Positions 53,824-60,701 of a stretch of DNA of 64,000 bases are shown piece after piece (position 1 is the first letter of the stretch; each line of letters begins with the position of its first letter). The notes under the pieces are model-generated. The model ran no database searches. It had not been told where the DNA came from and saw nothing but the letters and a program-made list of their open reading frames with translations. The stretch lies in contig PAQI01000024.1 in assembly GCA_002709235.1 (NCBI GenBank), positions 241,658 through 305,657 of the forward strand, given 5' to 3'. Origin of the DNA: Hirschia sp. (lineage in GTDB: Bacteria; Pseudomonadota; Alphaproteobacteria; Caulobacterales; Hyphomonadaceae). The translations under genes and the position numbers were made by a program.

Positions 53824-54744
53824 ATGTGCGATGAAAAGACCGAGCGTGAGAATGAAGCCTGGCTCAAACGCAAGGGACTGACCCGGCGCAGCATGGCGGC
53901 CATCGGTATCAGTGCTGGGGCCATTGCAATCTTGCCGGGTTGCGCCAGTCCGGAAGATACTGACGGGGATGGCGGCGACACTGAAGGAGCCTCCATGACC
54001 GCACTTACAAAAAGCGACGTTGAAATCACGACGTCTGAAGGTGTTTGCGACGCTTATTTTGTTCATCCCGCCGAGGGTGCGCATGCGGCTGTGCTGGTCT
54101 GCCCGGATATTTACGGTCTGCGGCCTGCTTTCCGTCAGATGGCTGACCGGTTGGCATCATCGGGTTATGCCGTGCTGACCTATAACCCGTTTTACCGCTC
54201 TGCACCTGCACCTGTGACCCAGCCGGGGGACAGTTTTTCCGATCCTGATACGCGGACCAGACTTTCCGGCTATCGCGCGAAGATGACCGCCAATGGCATT
54301 GCCGCTGACGCAAAGACCTTTGCAGACTGGCTCAGCGCGCAGGATGGTGTGGATGCATCCAGAGGCATGGGTGCCACGGGTTATTGCATGGGCGGGCCGG
54401 TTGTCCTGCGCACGGTTGCGGCTGTGCCAGACCAGTTCAAGGCGGGCGCGACCTTTCATGGCGGCGGACTGGTCACGCAGGGTGAAGACAGCCCGCATCT
54501 GCTTATTCCGCAAATGCAGGCCGGTTTCCTGATCGCCATCGCGGAAAATGACGATGAGAAAGACCCTGAGGCCAAGACCGTCCTGAAGGATACATTCGCC
54601 GCCAATGATTTGTCGGCTGAAATCGAGGTCTATGAGGACGCCATGCATGGTTGGTGTCCGCCCGATTCGCACGTCTATAACGAGGAACAGGCGGAAAAGG
54701 CATGGTCACGCCTGCTGGCCCTGCTGGACACAAATCTGGCCTGA
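53824..54744 (+). CDS. Dienelactone hydrolase family protein, Tat-type lipoprotein
   Basis: 306 residues. N-terminus with twin Arg (LTRRSMAAIGISAGAIAILPGC; RR at 21-22, Cys 40) suggests folded export by Tat and lipidation. The alpha/beta-hydrolase core has GLRPAFRQMADRLASSGYAVL, the nucleophile GYCMGG and the His in DAMHGW; a Cys nucleophile is the dienelactone hydrolase mark. The substrate is unknown. It has an AAAGGAG ribosome site. The 219 bases upstream show no clear operator. Confidence 0.9.
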   Translation: MCDEKTERENEAWLKRKGLTRRSMAAIGISAGAIAILPGCASPEDTDGDGGDTEGASMTALTKSDVEITTSEGVCDAYFVHPAEGAHAAVLVCPDIYGLRPAFRQMADRLASSGYAVLTYNPFYRSAPAPVTQPGDSFSDPDTRTRLSGYRAKMTANGIAADAKTFADWLSAQDGVDASRGMGATGYCMGGPVVLRTVAAVPDQFKAGATFHGGGLVTQGEDSPHLLIPQMQAGFLIAIAENDDEKDPEAKTVLKDTFAANDLSAEIEVYEDAMHGWCPPDSHVYNEEQAEKAWSRLLALLDTNLA

Positions 54745-54829
54745 TCTTTCATCGACAGGCAATCTTGCTCAAATCATCCCGGACAGGATGCGCGGCGTCG
54801 CTTGGCGGAAAGTGTAAGGGTGCGCTCTT

Positions 54830-54922
54830 CCTCATGCTGAGGAGGGCGCTTGCGCCTGTCTCGAAGCAGGGTGCGCGCATCCATCCTTCGAGACACGGCT
54901 ATGGCCGTTCCTCAGGATGAGG
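54830..54922. repeat. Intergenic palindromic element A
   Basis: Outer arms CCTCATGCTGAGGA (54830-54843) and TCCTCAGGATGAGG (54909-54922), one mismatch; inner arms TGTCTCGAAG (54857-54866) and CTTCGAGACA (54886-54895), perfect. The CTTCGAGAC..GGCTATGGCC..TCCTCAGGATGAGG form is a dispersed element I recall from many alphaproteobacterial genomes. Only one copy is in this window. Confidence 0.75.
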
Positions 54923-54941
54923 ACACCAGTCCAGCCATTCC

Positions 54942-55058
54942 TGTCATCCCGGAATCGACCTTGTCGATATCCGGGACCCACCCGCGCCGAATTCATTTCA
55001 AGACATATCGCTTGAGCGGTGGGTCCCCGATCTGCGCTTCGCTGCGTCGGGGATGACA
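54942..55058. repeat. Intergenic palindromic element B
   Basis: Outer arms TGTCATCCC (54942-54950) and GGGATGACA (55050-55058), inner arms GGGACCCACC (54973-54982) and GGTGGGTCCC (55018-55027), all perfect. The TGTCATCCCGG ... GGGATGACA layout is the other common dispersed element type in this class. It lies 19 bases from element A. Confidence 0.75.
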
Positions 55059-55151
55059 GATGGGAAGGGCATCTCGTCAATCAGATCTCCTCGCACTGAT
55101 GCCTGAGAGATCCGGGTAAATTTCATCAGAGAATCGAGAAAAACAACGACG

Positions 55152-55167
55152 TGTGAGCCGGCTCACA
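55152..55167. promoter_or_regulatory. Perfect CRP-type operator
   Basis: TGTGAGCCGGCTCACA is a perfect 16-base palindrome and an exact TGTGA-N6-TCACA, the CRP consensus. The centre lies 92 bases before the ATG at 55252. A CATATT -10-like box at 55194-55199 would place the centre near -46 of a start at ~55206, a class II-like position. Confidence 0.6.
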
Positions 55168-55251
55168 TCGGCGCGGCGCTTCATGGGGCAAAACATATTC
55201 ATCGGCCGGACAGAAGCCCCCGGCGACACACAAACCCAATGGAGAAGACCC

Positions 55252-55605
55252 ATGAAATTCGTTCGCACCCTGACCGCCATCGCCGCAGCCACTGTCTGCC
55301 TCACCGGTATCGCTTCCGCCCAGGACTATAATGACTGGTCCTCGATCAGCCCCTACGGCCTTGAAATGCAGGACCAGTATGGCGGCATCCACTATGTCGA
55401 CCCTTACGCCTATGACAGCCAGGTTGATGTCTATGGCAATGTCTATTCAAGCTATGGCTATGAGATGGACCCGGGCCTGGGCATGTATGACCTGACGCCA
55501 GCCTGGCAGGACAACAGCTATTCCTCCGGTTCATCCAGCACCTATGTGCCTTACGAGAACCCGGTCGACAGCCACCAGTCCTTCATCAACTCGATCTGGG
55601 AATAG
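55252..55605 (+). CDS. Small tyrosine-rich secreted protein, unknown
   Basis: 117 residues. Signal peptide MKFVRTLTAIAAATVCLTGIASA cut before QDYND (after residue 23). The mature 94 residues contain 14 Tyr, many Ser/Gly/Asp and few charged basic residues, with Y-G/Y-D/P-Y units (SPYGLEM, DPYAYDS, SSYGYEM). No domain is recognised; low complexity suggests an extracellular or surface, possibly self-associating, protein. GGAGAAG precedes the ATG. It has its own CRP-type operator upstream and a strong terminator behind, so it is a single-gene unit. Confidence 0.8.
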   Translation: MKFVRTLTAIAAATVCLTGIASAQDYNDWSSISPYGLEMQDQYGGIHYVDPYAYDSQVDVYGNVYSSYGYEMDPGLGMYDLTPAWQDNSYSSGSSSTYVPYENPVDSHQSFINSIWE

Positions 55606-55649
55606 TCCCACCCCGCTTTCTCCTCGACTTTCCTGGGAGATTCAACTGG

Positions 55650-55678
55650 CCCGACACGATGTGTCGGGTCATTTTTTT
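55650..55678 (+). terminator. Rho-independent terminator after the tyrosine-rich protein gene
   Basis: CCCGACAC (55650-55657), gat, GTGTCGGG (55661-55668), tca, then seven T (55672-55678). The T-run is inside the 3' coding end of the facing phosphatase gene, where it encodes the terminal Lys-Lys. Confidence 0.88.
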
Positions 55679-56136
55679 GGGGAAGTGACATGCGCCAGTA
55701 ACCCGGCGCTGGCCTGTTCGATGAGGTCCAGCGCCTGATCGAAATCGCGGGTGAAATAGGGGTCGGGCACTTCGCGCAGGGGCTGGTCCGGCGCATAGTC
55801 CAGGAATAGCTGGACCGGCGTATCCACATCGCGCGGACGCAGGCGTTCGATATTGGCCAGATTGGACTGATCCATCGCGATGATCAGATCGAAGCGGGAA
55901 AAATCCACCTTGCCGAACTGGCGTGCGCGCAGGCGCGAGAGGTCATAACCGCGCTTCTTCGCCGCTGTCTGCATCGGACCATAGGGTGGCTTGCCACTAT
56001 GCCAGTCACCCGTGCCGGCGCTGTCGATCTGAAGATGGTCCAGACGCGCCTCGCGTGAAAGTTTGCGGAACACGCCTTCGGCTGTCGGCGAGCGGCAGAT
56101 ATTTCCAAGGCAGACAAACAGGATGGAGTGGATCAC
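55669..56136 (-). CDS. Low-molecular-weight protein-tyrosine phosphatase
   Basis: 155 residues. P-loop FVCLGNICRSP with C9 and R15, and the general acid in REVPDPYF. Bacterial members often control exopolysaccharide export with a BY-kinase, but none is in this window. It is complete, begins within the chorismate mutase stop (4-base overlap), and its 3' end overlaps the terminator of the facing gene. Arsenate reductase is unlikely, as the DPY acid and the family fold fit LMW-PTP better. Confidence 0.93.
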   Translation of the reverse strand: MIHSILFVCLGNICRSPTAEGVFRKLSREARLDHLQIDSAGTGDWHSGKPPYGPMQTAAKKRGYDLSRLRARQFGKVDFSRFDLIIAMDQSNLANIERLRPRDVDTPVQLFLDYAPDQPLREVPDPYFTRDFDQALDLIEQASAGLLAHVTSPKK

Positions 56137-56495
56137 GTATCGCTCTCGCGTATCTCGTCCCAGCGCTCATATTCATAGGCGATACAGCGGTCTATCATCA
56201 AGCGCCAGATCGGTTCGGCGATTTCGGCGGGCAGGCCATGATCTTTTGCCTGTGCCAAGACCTTGGCCACAACGTCTTCAATGCGGTCCTGGTCATGCAC
56301 CCGGTCACGGCTCTGCTTGATGCGTGCGGCTGCGGTCATATAGGTCACGCGCTCGGCGATGACCTCCACCAGCAGCCGGTCCAGCCGGTCCACCTCATAG
56401 CGCACATCGGTCATGTCGGCGCAGTCATCAGAAGATTTGCGCCGGGCAGTGGATGTGTAATGCGTCAGTGATTGGCTGTGGTCGTCGGACGGCAT
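56133..56495 (-). CDS. Chorismate mutase (AroQ type)
   Basis: 120 residues, converts chorismate to prephenate for Phe/Tyr. The all-helical AroQ fold: VRYEVDRLDRLLVEVIAERVTYMTAAARIK (D and R residues of the active site), VHDQDRIEDVVAKVLAQAKDHGLPAEIAEPIWRLMIDRCIAYE in sections. The first 27 residues (SDDHSQSLTHYTSTARRK) are an extra; ATG 56414 would give the minimal domain. Stand-alone, without a fused prephenate dehydratase. Coupled to the phosphatase gene by ATGA. Confidence 0.88.
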   Translation of the reverse strand: MPSDDHSQSLTHYTSTARRKSSDDCADMTDVRYEVDRLDRLLVEVIAERVTYMTAAARIKQSRDRVHDQDRIEDVVAKVLAQAKDHGLPAEIAEPIWRLMIDRCIAYEYERWDEIRESDT

Positions 56496-56586
56496 GGCGA
56501 AATCCTGGATGGAGGCTGTGTGCTTGTGGAGGTCGGGTTGTGGGTCAGCGAGATCAAGTTTCTAAAAAGTCCTGCTTATTCAGCAA

Positions 56587-56598
56587 TGTAAATTTACA
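56587..56598. promoter_or_regulatory. Perfect 12-base palindrome, candidate operator
   Basis: TGTAAATTTACA lies in the 169-base divergent region between chorismate mutase and the DUF2383 lipoprotein gene, 67 bases before the latter's ATG. AT-rich and fully symmetric; the regulator is unknown. Confidence 0.4.
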
Positions 56599-56664
56599 GT
56601 AATGGAACGTGATGCGCTGCGCGTCGTTGATTGGGGGTCATTTAACAGATCAAGGAGATTTCTA

Positions 56665-57228
56665 ATGCTTCGTACGCTGATGTCCACTGCCGCCCTTGGT
56701 GGCGCTCTTGCAATTTCCGCCTGCGCCGTGACTGCGCCGCCGACGGAAGCTGCTGCAAATAGTGAATATGTCCAGACCGCAGACAATGCCAGCAAGGAAG
56801 AAGTGAAGGCACTGAACGATATTGCCTCCATGCTGATCGACGCCACGGCGCTTTATGAAGACGCCGCAGAGCTGCCCGACAGCGACCCCCAGATTTCCAC
56901 CGCTCTGACCGAGCTGGCCGCCGAACGTGATGCCCAGCGCGAAGACCTTCAGATGCGCATCAAGGCCATGGGTGTCGAAGCCGACACGATGGGTTCGCCA
57001 GTCGGCCCGCATGTCAGATTGTTCGGTGACATCCGCACAGCCTTTGAGGATGATTCCGAAGTCGCTGTTGAAGAAGTCCTGCGCAGTGAACGCTACCTTG
57101 CCACCAATATTGGTGAGGCGCTGGAGGAAGGCTCCCTCAATCAGTCATCCATCCAGATGCTGACCGAGCTTCGCGACACGATCCAGGTCGAGATTGCAAA
57201 GCTGGAAGAGCTTGACCGTCAGATCTGA
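56665..57228 (+). CDS. DUF2383 (PA2169-type) four-helix lipoprotein
   Basis: 187 residues. Lipobox ISAC (Cys 20), then a ferritin-like four-helix part: LNDIASMLIDATALYEDAAEL, TALTELAAERDAQREDLQMRIKAMGVE, GPHVRLFGDIRTAFEDDSEVAVEEVLRSERYLATNIGEAL. This order is that of PA2169/DUF2383 proteins (LN.L...IDA...Y..AAE; LA.ER). Most members are soluble; the lipid anchor is unusual. ATG 56665 has AAGGAGA at 7 bases. Function unknown. A terminator follows. Confidence 0.82.
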   Translation: MLRTLMSTAALGGALAISACAVTAPPTEAAANSEYVQTADNASKEEVKALNDIASMLIDATALYEDAAELPDSDPQISTALTELAAERDAQREDLQMRIKAMGVEADTMGSPVGPHVRLFGDIRTAFEDDSEVAVEEVLRSERYLATNIGEALEEGSLNQSSIQMLTELRDTIQVEIAKLEELDRQI

Positions 57229-57252
57229 TGATCGGGACAGTCGAGGAAAAGG

Positions 57253-57284
57253 CCCGCCTTCCCGACCGGAGGCGGGTCTTTTCT
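57253..57284 (+). terminator. Terminator after the DUF2383 lipoprotein gene
   Basis: CCCGCCT (57253-57259) and AGGCGGG (57270-57276) form a 7-bp stem with a 10-base loop, followed by TCTTTTCT. A good factor-independent terminator on the plus strand, just before the convergent PspB-like gene. Confidence 0.8.
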
Positions 57285-57298
57285 ATTGGGTCGAGCTT

Positions 57299-57538
57299 TT
57301 ATTTCAGGGAATCGATCTGCGCGCGCAGCTTGTGGTCGTCATCGGTGACCAGCGTTTCAAGAACCCGCACGCGTTCTGTCAGCGTGACGACATCCTTGCG
57401 CAGGCGGGTCAGCTCCTGTTCCTGATCAGCATTCACGCTGGCACCCTGACGCATCTTGATCCAGTTGTTGAACACGCCCGCGCCAACTGAAATCGCGACG
57501 ATCAGCACCACCATGGTGAAAGGGCTGTCGATGTCCAT
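57299..57538 (-). CDS. PspB-like small membrane protein
   Basis: 79 residues: one membrane helix (about 8-26, MVVLIVAISVGAGVFNNW) and a coiled coil (~38-75) with EQELTRLRKDVVTLTERVRVLETLV, similar to PspB (Q.L..L......RI..LE.IL). PspB passes envelope stress to PspF/PspA in enterics. No pspA, pspC or pspF is near, so it may act alone or with a distant partner. It lies 52 bases before dut on the same strand, reading away from it. Confidence 0.68.
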   Translation of the reverse strand: MDIDSPFTMVVLIVAISVGAGVFNNWIKMRQGASVNADQEQELTRLRKDVVTLTERVRVLETLVTDDDHKLRAQIDSLK

Positions 57539-57590
57539 GTGCTGTCTCTCCTCTGGGCGCTTTGATCATATCGCTGCGCGGGCCTGCTGG

Positions 57591-58058
57591 CTAGCGTCCG
57601 GTCGATCCGAAACCGCCTGCGCCACGCGCTGTCTCGTCCAGATCCGTGACCTGTTCCCACACACCCTGGGTGACAGGCGCGACCACCATTTGCGCGATAC
57701 GCTCGCCGCGGGTGATGACGAAATCCTCTGACCCCAGATTGATCAGGATTACCTTCACTTCACCGCGATAATCGGCATCAATAGTGCCCGGCGTGTTCAG
57801 GCAGGTCAGCCCATGCTTGGCGGCGAGACCAGAGCGCGGACGGATCTGGGCTTCATATCCGGGCGGAAGGGCGAATGAGAGGCCCGTCGGCACCATGGCG
57901 CGTTGCATGGGTTTCAACGTCATCGGTGCGTCTTCAGCCACGGCTGCGCGCAGATCCATTCCGGCGGCCTGATCTGTCTCATAGGCGGGCAGGGCAAGCC
58001 CTTCGAAATGGGCGAGCGGTGCGACCTTAATGGAAACGCGGTTGGGCGTGTGGGGCAT
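57591..58058 (-). CDS. dut: dUTP diphosphatase
   Basis: Homotrimeric dUTPase keeping uracil out of DNA. 155 residues with all five motifs: [37 protein letters not shown] with the catalytic Asp, [10 protein letters not shown] and [10 protein letters not shown]. In many alphaproteobacteria dut, coaBC, ubiB and ubiE are neighbours; here other genes lie between. Confidence 0.97.
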   Translation of the reverse strand: MPHTPNRVSIKVAPLAHFEGLALPAYETDQAAGMDLRAAVAEDAPMTLKPMQRAMVPTGLSFALPPGYEAQIRPRSGLAAKHGLTCLNTPGTIDADYRGEVKVILINLGSEDFVITRGERIAQMVVAPVTQGVWEQVTDLDETARGAGGFGSTGR

Positions 58059-58184
58059 GATGACATCCGGGAGGTGGTTAAGAATCTCGCTGAATGACTA
58101 ACCCGTAATTGTGATCAGGCAAATGGCTTGGCCAATGCTTCGATGCCGGTTATCCCCGAAGACCTGATCGAAAGCGCCGCCTGA

Positions 58185-59123
58185 ATGTCATTTATTCAAA
58201 TTCTGCTGGTCATCGCGCCCGTGTTTCTCGTCATCGGCGTGGGACATGTGGCCGTGCGTGGCGGATTGCTGACAGATGCCGCTGTCGATGGGGTGATGCG
58301 TTACGCCAATTATCTGGCCTTTCCCGTCCTGCTGTTCAGCGCGATTGCCCGGATGGACCTTTCGGCAAACTACAATCCGGCGCTGCTGGCGACATTCTAT
58401 CTGGGCTCCACCAATTCATTTATCCTGGCCATGCTCGGGGCGCGTTATATTTTCAAACGCGACTGGCAGGATGCAGTGGTGATCGGCTTTGGCGGATTGT
58501 TCACAAATGCATTCCTGCTCGGCATACCCATATCCGAGCGTGCATTGGGGGCAGATGCATTGGGGCCGAATTTTGCGATCATCTCCGTGCATTCGCCCTA
58601 TTGCTACACGCTGGGCGTCATCGCGATGGAGATTGCGCGGGCGGAAGGAAAGGGCATTATTGCCACCTTGCGTGCCATTGGTGCGTCGATGATCCGAAAC
58701 CCGCTGATCATTGCCATTGTCAGCGGGTTTACGGTCAATCTGTCCGGGATTGATCTGCCGAAACTGATCTGGGACGCGGTGGACCTGATTGCGCGCGGGG
58801 CCGTGCCTGCCGCATTGGTGGCGCTGGGCGGGGTGTTGACGCGCTATAATTTTGGAAGATCCCTGGGCGCTGCAAGCATGGTGGCGACGCTGTCGCTGAT
58901 CGTGCATCCCATGATTGTCTTCCTGCTTGGCACCCATGTCTTCCATCTGGATGATGGGGCCTTCAACTCAGCCCTGTTGACCGCCGCGATGGCACCGGGC
59001 GTCAATATCTATATATTCGCCACGATCTACCAGCGCGCCATGGGTGCCGCCGCCTCTACCTTGATCCTGGCGACATCCCTGTCGGTGATTACTGTGTCTG
59101 CCTGGATGTTGTTGTTGAGATGA
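58185..59123 (+). CDS. AEC-family transporter
   Basis: 312 residues, ten helices in two five-helix halves. LRYANYLAFPVLLF-type (here VMRYANYLAFPVLLFSAIARMDLS) and the second-half YLAMAPG-like AAMAPGVNIYIFATIYQ are the auxin-efflux-carrier marks. Bacterial members move dicarboxylates or other acids; the substrate here is unknown. Its stop overlaps the next small gene (ATGA). Divergent from dut. Confidence 0.88.
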   Translation: MSFIQILLVIAPVFLVIGVGHVAVRGGLLTDAAVDGVMRYANYLAFPVLLFSAIARMDLSANYNPALLATFYLGSTNSFILAMLGARYIFKRDWQDAVVIGFGGLFTNAFLLGIPISERALGADALGPNFAIISVHSPYCYTLGVIAMEIARAEGKGIIATLRAIGASMIRNPLIIAIVSGFTVNLSGIDLPKLIWDAVDLIARGAVPAALVALGGVLTRYNFGRSLGAASMVATLSLIVHPMIVFLLGTHVFHLDDGAFNSALLTAAMAPGVNIYIFATIYQRAMGAAASTLILATSLSVITVSAWMLLLR

Positions 59124-59362
59124 GACTTGTCTGGAAGGTATTCACAAGCGCCTTGCTGGCGGCCTTTATCACGCTCTTCCTGTGGGGCTTCAATCACACG
59201 ATACCGATACATCCGGTTTTCATCTTCCTGCCAGCCTTTGTCCTGATGATGTTCAGATCAAAAGGGCCCGGTGGCGGCGAAAGCGGAAGTTCCGGTGATG
59301 ATGCCGGCAATTGGGGCGGAGATGGTGGAGACGGCGGAGGGGATGGCGGCGGCGGTGACTGA
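59120..59362 (+). CDS. Small two-helix membrane protein with Gly/Asp tail
   Basis: 80 residues. Two membrane helices (about 5-25 and 30-46), an RSKGPGGGESGSSGDDAG linker and a ~30-residue tail rich in Gly, Asp and Trp-Gly (GNWGGDGGDGGGDGG). I recognise no family. ATG overlaps the AEC transporter stop (4 bases), which argues that it is a real gene and possibly an accessory of that transporter. It ends one base before the convergent coaBC stop. Confidence 0.65.
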   Translation: MRLVWKVFTSALLAAFITLFLWGFNHTIPIHPVFIFLPAFVLMMFRSKGPGGGESGSSGDDAGNWGGDGGDGGGDGGGGD

Positions 59363-59363
59363 C

Positions 59364-60647
59364 CTATTCCGCCGCGTCGCGTTCTTCCATCGGGCGGTTG
59401 AGTTCCTGGGCGATGCGCTGGGCGAGCTTGATGGCCACCGCGCTCTTGCCCATGCGCGGCCAGCGTTCAAGGCTGGTGCGTGAGATCAATGCGATCTGGT
59501 TGTCGCCGCCGCCCATGACATCGCCGGAGACATCATTGGCCACGATCCAGTCACAGCCCTTGCGCGCCAGTTTCTCGCGGGCATGACGCTCGACATCATT
59601 GGTCTCGGCGGCAAAGCCTACCACAAGGGTCGGCCGTTTGCGGCGCTTGCCGGAGACGGTTTTCAGGATGTCGGGGTTCTCGACCAGTTCCAGTGCGCCG
59701 AGCTTGTCCTCGCCTGCCTTGGCCTTGATCTTCCGGTCCGACCGATTGGCCGGGCGCCAGTCTGCCACCGCAGCCACGGACACGAACACATCGGCAGGCA
59801 GCGTCTTGTTGACGGCCTGTAGCATCTCTTCGGCAGTTTCGATCTTTACCGTGGTCACACCCTTGGGCGGGGTGAGGGCGGTCGGTCCCGTTACCAGCGT
59901 GACATCGGCACCCAGGCGCGAGAGGGCATAGGCGATCGCATAGCCCTGCTTGCCGGAAGAATGGTTGGAGATATAGCGCACAGGGTCCAGCGGCTCGCGC
60001 GTCGGGCCCGCCGTGACAACAGCCGTGCGACCCTTGAGCGGACCATTTGAGGCGTCATGCAGCAGGCCAAGAATATCGGTGACAATGGCGTCGACTTCCG
60101 GCAGGCGTCCGGGGCCGAATTCGCCACAGGCCATTGGCCCGACATCGGGCTTCATCACATGCACGCCATCTTCGCGCAGCTGGGCGATATTGCGCTGGGT
60201 GGCGGGATGGTCCCACATGCGCACATTCATGGTCGGCACCATCATGACCCGCTTGTCGGTCGCCAGCAGTGCAGTCGAGGCCAGATCATTGGCGTGGCCA
60301 TTGGCAGCCTTGGCCAGCAGGTCGGCCGTTGCGGGACAGACCACAACCAGATCGGTCGAGCGGGACAGTTCAATATGACCCATTTCGGACTCATCGGTCA
60401 GGTCGAACAGGTCCTGAAACACTTTCTCCCCGCACAGGGCTGAGACGGAGAGGGGCGTCACGAATTCACTGCCTGCCTTGGTGAGCACGCAGCGGCACGC
60501 CACGCCCTGGCGGCCCAGTTCGCGGATCAGCTCAAGGGATTTATAGGCCGCGATGCCGCCGCCTATGATCAGGAGGACCGATTTGTCTTCCACCAATTCC
60601 AACTCCGGCAGGATCAATTCCTGTCTGTCTAGATAACGCTTAAGCAT
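59364..60647 (-). CDS. coaBC: Bifunctional phosphopantothenoylcysteine decarboxylase / phosphopantothenate-cysteine ligase
   Basis: Two steps of coenzyme A synthesis. 427 residues: flavin-dependent CoaC half (~22-205; GGGIAAYKSLELIRELGRQG, VVCPATADLLAKAANGHANDLAS, the PTMNVRMW motif) and CoaB half (~210-427; AVVTAGPTREPLDPVRYISNHSSGKQGYAIA, VAAVADWRPA, LVVGFAAETND, DWIVANDV). The first ~22 residues precede the usual start and may be real or an overextended reading. Confidence 0.96.
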   Translation of the reverse strand: MLKRYLDRQELILPELELVEDKSVLLIIGGGIAAYKSLELIRELGRQGVACRCVLTKAGSEFVTPLSVSALCGEKVFQDLFDLTDESEMGHIELSRSTDLVVVCPATADLLAKAANGHANDLASTALLATDKRVMMVPTMNVRMWDHPATQRNIAQLREDGVHVMKPDVGPMACGEFGPGRLPEVDAIVTDILGLLHDASNGPLKGRTAVVTAGPTREPLDPVRYISNHSSGKQGYAIAYALSRLGADVTLVTGPTALTPPKGVTTVKIETAEEMLQAVNKTLPADVFVSVAAVADWRPANRSDRKIKAKAGEDKLGALELVENPDILKTVSGKRRKRPTLVVGFAAETNDVERHAREKLARKGCDWIVANDVSGDVMGGGDNQIALISRTSLERWPRMGKSAVAIKLAQRIAQELNRPMEERDAAE

Positions 60648-60701
60648 GAAGAATGCACGGATGGCGCCGTGCAGATTTCAGCAAAAGCGATCACAACTCG
60701 G

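Larger units (their letters stand above)
54745..55251. other. 507-base gene-free stretch with two repeat elements and an operator
   Basis: No open frame here looks real. It holds two different palindromic elements side by side (54830-54922 and 54942-55058), a CTGATG/CATCAG weak hairpin (around 55096-55130) and a perfect CRP-type site (55152-55167), followed by the leader of the tyrosine-rich secreted protein. Confidence 0.8.

Noticed and set aside
55153..55251. An N-terminal extension of the tyrosine-rich protein from GTG 55153
   Set aside because: It would bury the signal peptide, and its first codon lies in the CRP-type palindrome; ATG 55252 has a good ribosome site.
58143..58184. A 13-codon frame (MPVIPEDLIESAA) ending immediately before the AEC transporter gene
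   Set aside because: Too short to support, no ribosome site, no conserved feature; it may be a leader peptide but nothing shows this.
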